DNA from: Thermoplasmatota archaeon
Lineage (GTDB): Archaea; Thermoplasmatota; Thermoplasmata; Lutacidiplasmatales; JAMCUS01
Direction of reading: 5' to 3'
Assembly: GCA_023379385.1 (NCBI GenBank)
Contig: JAMCUS010000021.1
Coordinates: 1-56,534 of the forward strand
Length of the DNA stretch: 56,534 nt
The first letter of the stretch is position 1, and each line of letters starts with the position of its first letter. The position numbers and the translations under genes were made by a program. Shown piece by piece: positions 55,253 to 56,534 of the stretch. The notes beneath the pieces were generated by a model. That model did not search any database, had not been told where the DNA came from, and was given only the letters and a program-made list of their open reading frames with translations.

Positions 55253-56095
55253 TCAATACTCAAGATATTCATATAAATTTGGTGATAAATCAGTTTTCAC
55301 CCTAAATGCAACGTAACAACCGTCAAATCTTGTAGCTTCGCCTGAGTCGTTAGCATAACGGAATAATTCTATTGGTGGTTCCATCCCATCATTTATAAAT
55401 TGCTTGCTCAATATGCCCCTGCCTGATATAAGAACACCTTTTCCATTCATTCCTTTTGTCAAAAGCTCAAACACTGAATGAAGTCCAAACCCTCTTTCAC
55501 CATTTTTGTCTTTTGTGGATATACCGTTCAATGCCATGTTAAGACTATCACAGTCATTATCAAAACTGATCATGTATTTCCTAAAATTTCCTGGAATAGA
55601 TATGCCATCGTCCATTAATGAAAATTCAAGCTCATTCATTTTAGGGTAATTCTGTAGCATTATGAAAGAATTATGGTATTGTGAATGTTCAGTTATGTTT
55701 GCCAGTAATTCGTCAATACAGTATTTTAAGACCTGAAGTGAATCGTTGTTTAGGTTATTTCCTATCATTCCAGTAACCTTTGAAGCAATAGAGTCTGCAT
55801 TGGAGTCTGTAATCCGGGAAAATGGTATGTACGTTTCACCCCCTACTACGTCAACACTATTCCTCTTTAATGTTATGTAATCTAGATATCCCTTTACTTT
55901 TTCATTTTTCGGCGGTTTATAACCTCCTTTTTTATTTGCTTCTGATATGACGTTTTTCAGCAGAAGTATATTTGACGGTGAAAGCCAGTTTTCGTCACTC
56001 AGGTCAAGAACCCCATTCAACTTATAACTGAAAATGAGGTTTACATATTTCACATAGTTTTCAACTAAATACGGATAACTTTTTGGTTTTTTCAT
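55253..56095 (-). CDS. GHKL (histidine kinase-like) ATPase
   Basis: 280 residues. The C-terminal half is a GHKL ATP-binding domain: N box YCIDELLANITEHSQYHNSF (about 150), G1 box SLMDDGISIPG, and G2 box GERGFGLHSVFELL. There is no dimerisation/His-acceptor domain, no membrane helix and no receiver. The N-terminal ~130 residues are mixed alpha/beta and unrecognised (DENWLSPSNILLLKNVISEA). Such proteins can act as Ser kinases of STAS partners, as SpoIIAB does for SpoIIAA, or as nucleotide switches. A TATA element (TTTAAATA, 56120-56127) about 28 nt before the ATG suggests a leaderless mRNA. Confidence 0.78.
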   Translation of the reverse strand: MKKPKSYPYLVENYVKYVNLIFSYKLNGVLDLSDENWLSPSNILLLKNVISEANKKGGYKPPKNEKVKGYLDYITLKRNSVDVVGGETYIPFSRITDSNADSIASKVTGMIGNNLNNDSLQVLKYCIDELLANITEHSQYHNSFIMLQNYPKMNELEFSLMDDGISIPGNFRKYMISFDNDCDSLNMALNGISTKDKNGERGFGLHSVFELLTKGMNGKGVLISGRGILSKQFINDGMEPPIELFRYANDSGEATRFDGCYVAFRVKTDLSPNLYEYLEY

Positions 56096-56534
56096 TTAAT
56101 AATTATAAGTCCATACTTATATTTAAATGGATTGTTGAAAGGCAAATTTTTATGGAGTTTCCATAATATAGTTCAAAATGTTATGCATGAAAATTACTTT
56201 TTTTACAGGTATTTCAACTAGTTTTTATTCTTAAATACGCACCAGTTTTTATTGATTTGCGTCCACTAATTTTAGATGGATTTATCCACTTGTGATGTCT
56301 TATACCTTCATGTATGACAAACATGCTATGCGTATAAATGAAAAGACATATACGCGTTATTTGATATAGGAGCCCAGTTATAAATGGATGACCAAACATC
56401 GTACTATCACAAACATTTCTAAATAGTTTACAAAAAAAAAATAAGTGTGATTAAATCAAGCTTGAAATACAGAGGATATCATAGCCACTAGAAAGAAAAT
56501 AAATAATAAACGTAATATATAATAAATAGTATGG
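56096..56534. other. 439-bp region with no recognised gene
   Basis: The first 35 bp hold the promoter of the GHKL ATPase gene. The rest is AT-rich. A 61-codon minus-strand frame at 56214-56399 has no recognisable motif or ribosome binding site and is not called. No tRNA, repeat array or palindrome stands out up to the window edge. Confidence 0.5.

Noticed and set aside
56214-56399. 61-residue minus-strand frame near the right edge
   Set aside because: No ribosome binding site, promoter or recognisable motif.

Overview
The window is from an archaeon, most likely a member of the Thermoplasmata related to the Thermoplasmatales. TFB, Gar1, archaeosine tRNA-guanine transglycosylase, GatD/GatE, archaeal-type phosphoglycerate mutase, indolepyruvate ferredoxin oxidoreductase and geranylgeranyl reductase fix the domain. 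Low G+C (high thirties per cent by eye), very large Thr/Ser/Asn-rich surface proteins, a DUF835 domain, a sedolisin-like ectodomain and L-lysine 6-aminotransferase suggest the class. Several genes have a TATA box about 26-30 nt before the start codon and no leader. Others use a strong GGAGGTGAT-type ribosome binding site inside operons.

Layout. 1-6.2 kb holds two membrane proteins with a shared plan: carboxypeptidase-regulatory-like domain, one membrane helix and a related cytosolic motif. The first carries a catalytically incomplete sedolisin ectodomain, about seven Ig/PKD-like repeats and a C4HC3 zinc finger inside the cell. 6.3-9.5 kb holds rRNA methyltransferase RlmE, TFB with Gar1, and a cation/Ca exchanger. 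9.5-15.2 kb is a giant beta-propeller surface protein. 15.5-20.7 kb holds a ferredoxin, apgM, lysine aminotransferase, a small membrane protein, an acyl-CoA dehydrogenase and a Lrp-type ligand-binding domain. 20.7-24.9 kb encodes a 1379-residue isoleucyl-tRNA synthetase relative that has lost HIGH, WDxHG and KMSKS and has gained HhH domains, a zinc ribbon and DUF835. 25-28.5 kb holds a winged-helix protein, tgtA and a SelB-like protein without a GTP-binding loop.

28.5-34.3 kb is an accessory region: an AAA/DUF4143 ATPase with a two-palindrome operator, an ISAzo13 remnant, an IS3-type element with a broken orfA, decayed genes including a possible cas1 tail, and an IS1634-type element with clear inverted ends. 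34.3-41.2 kb is a sulfur/serine block (class V aminotransferase, CBS-domain cystathionine synthase, cystathionine gamma-lyase/synthase, cysS) followed by tRNA-Leu(CAA) and thpR. 41.2-43.3 kb is a decayed restriction-modification locus whose methyltransferase has lost its 5' part next to a tnpB stub. 43.5-53.3 kb is core metabolism: iorAB, GNAT, geranylgeranyl reductase, gatD-gatE and an alkaline-phosphatase-superfamily hydrolase.

53.5-56.1 kb, on the minus strand, is a compact conflict-type island: GHKL ATPase, STAS-like protein (DUF4325 type), YwgA/SocA-like protein and a PIN nuclease broken by one frameshift.

The best candidates for undescribed biology are the pseudo-IleRS/DUF835 protein with its Lrp-type partner, the GHKL/STAS/YwgA/PIN island, and the pseudo-sedolisin receptor-like protein with an intracellular PHD/RING-like finger.
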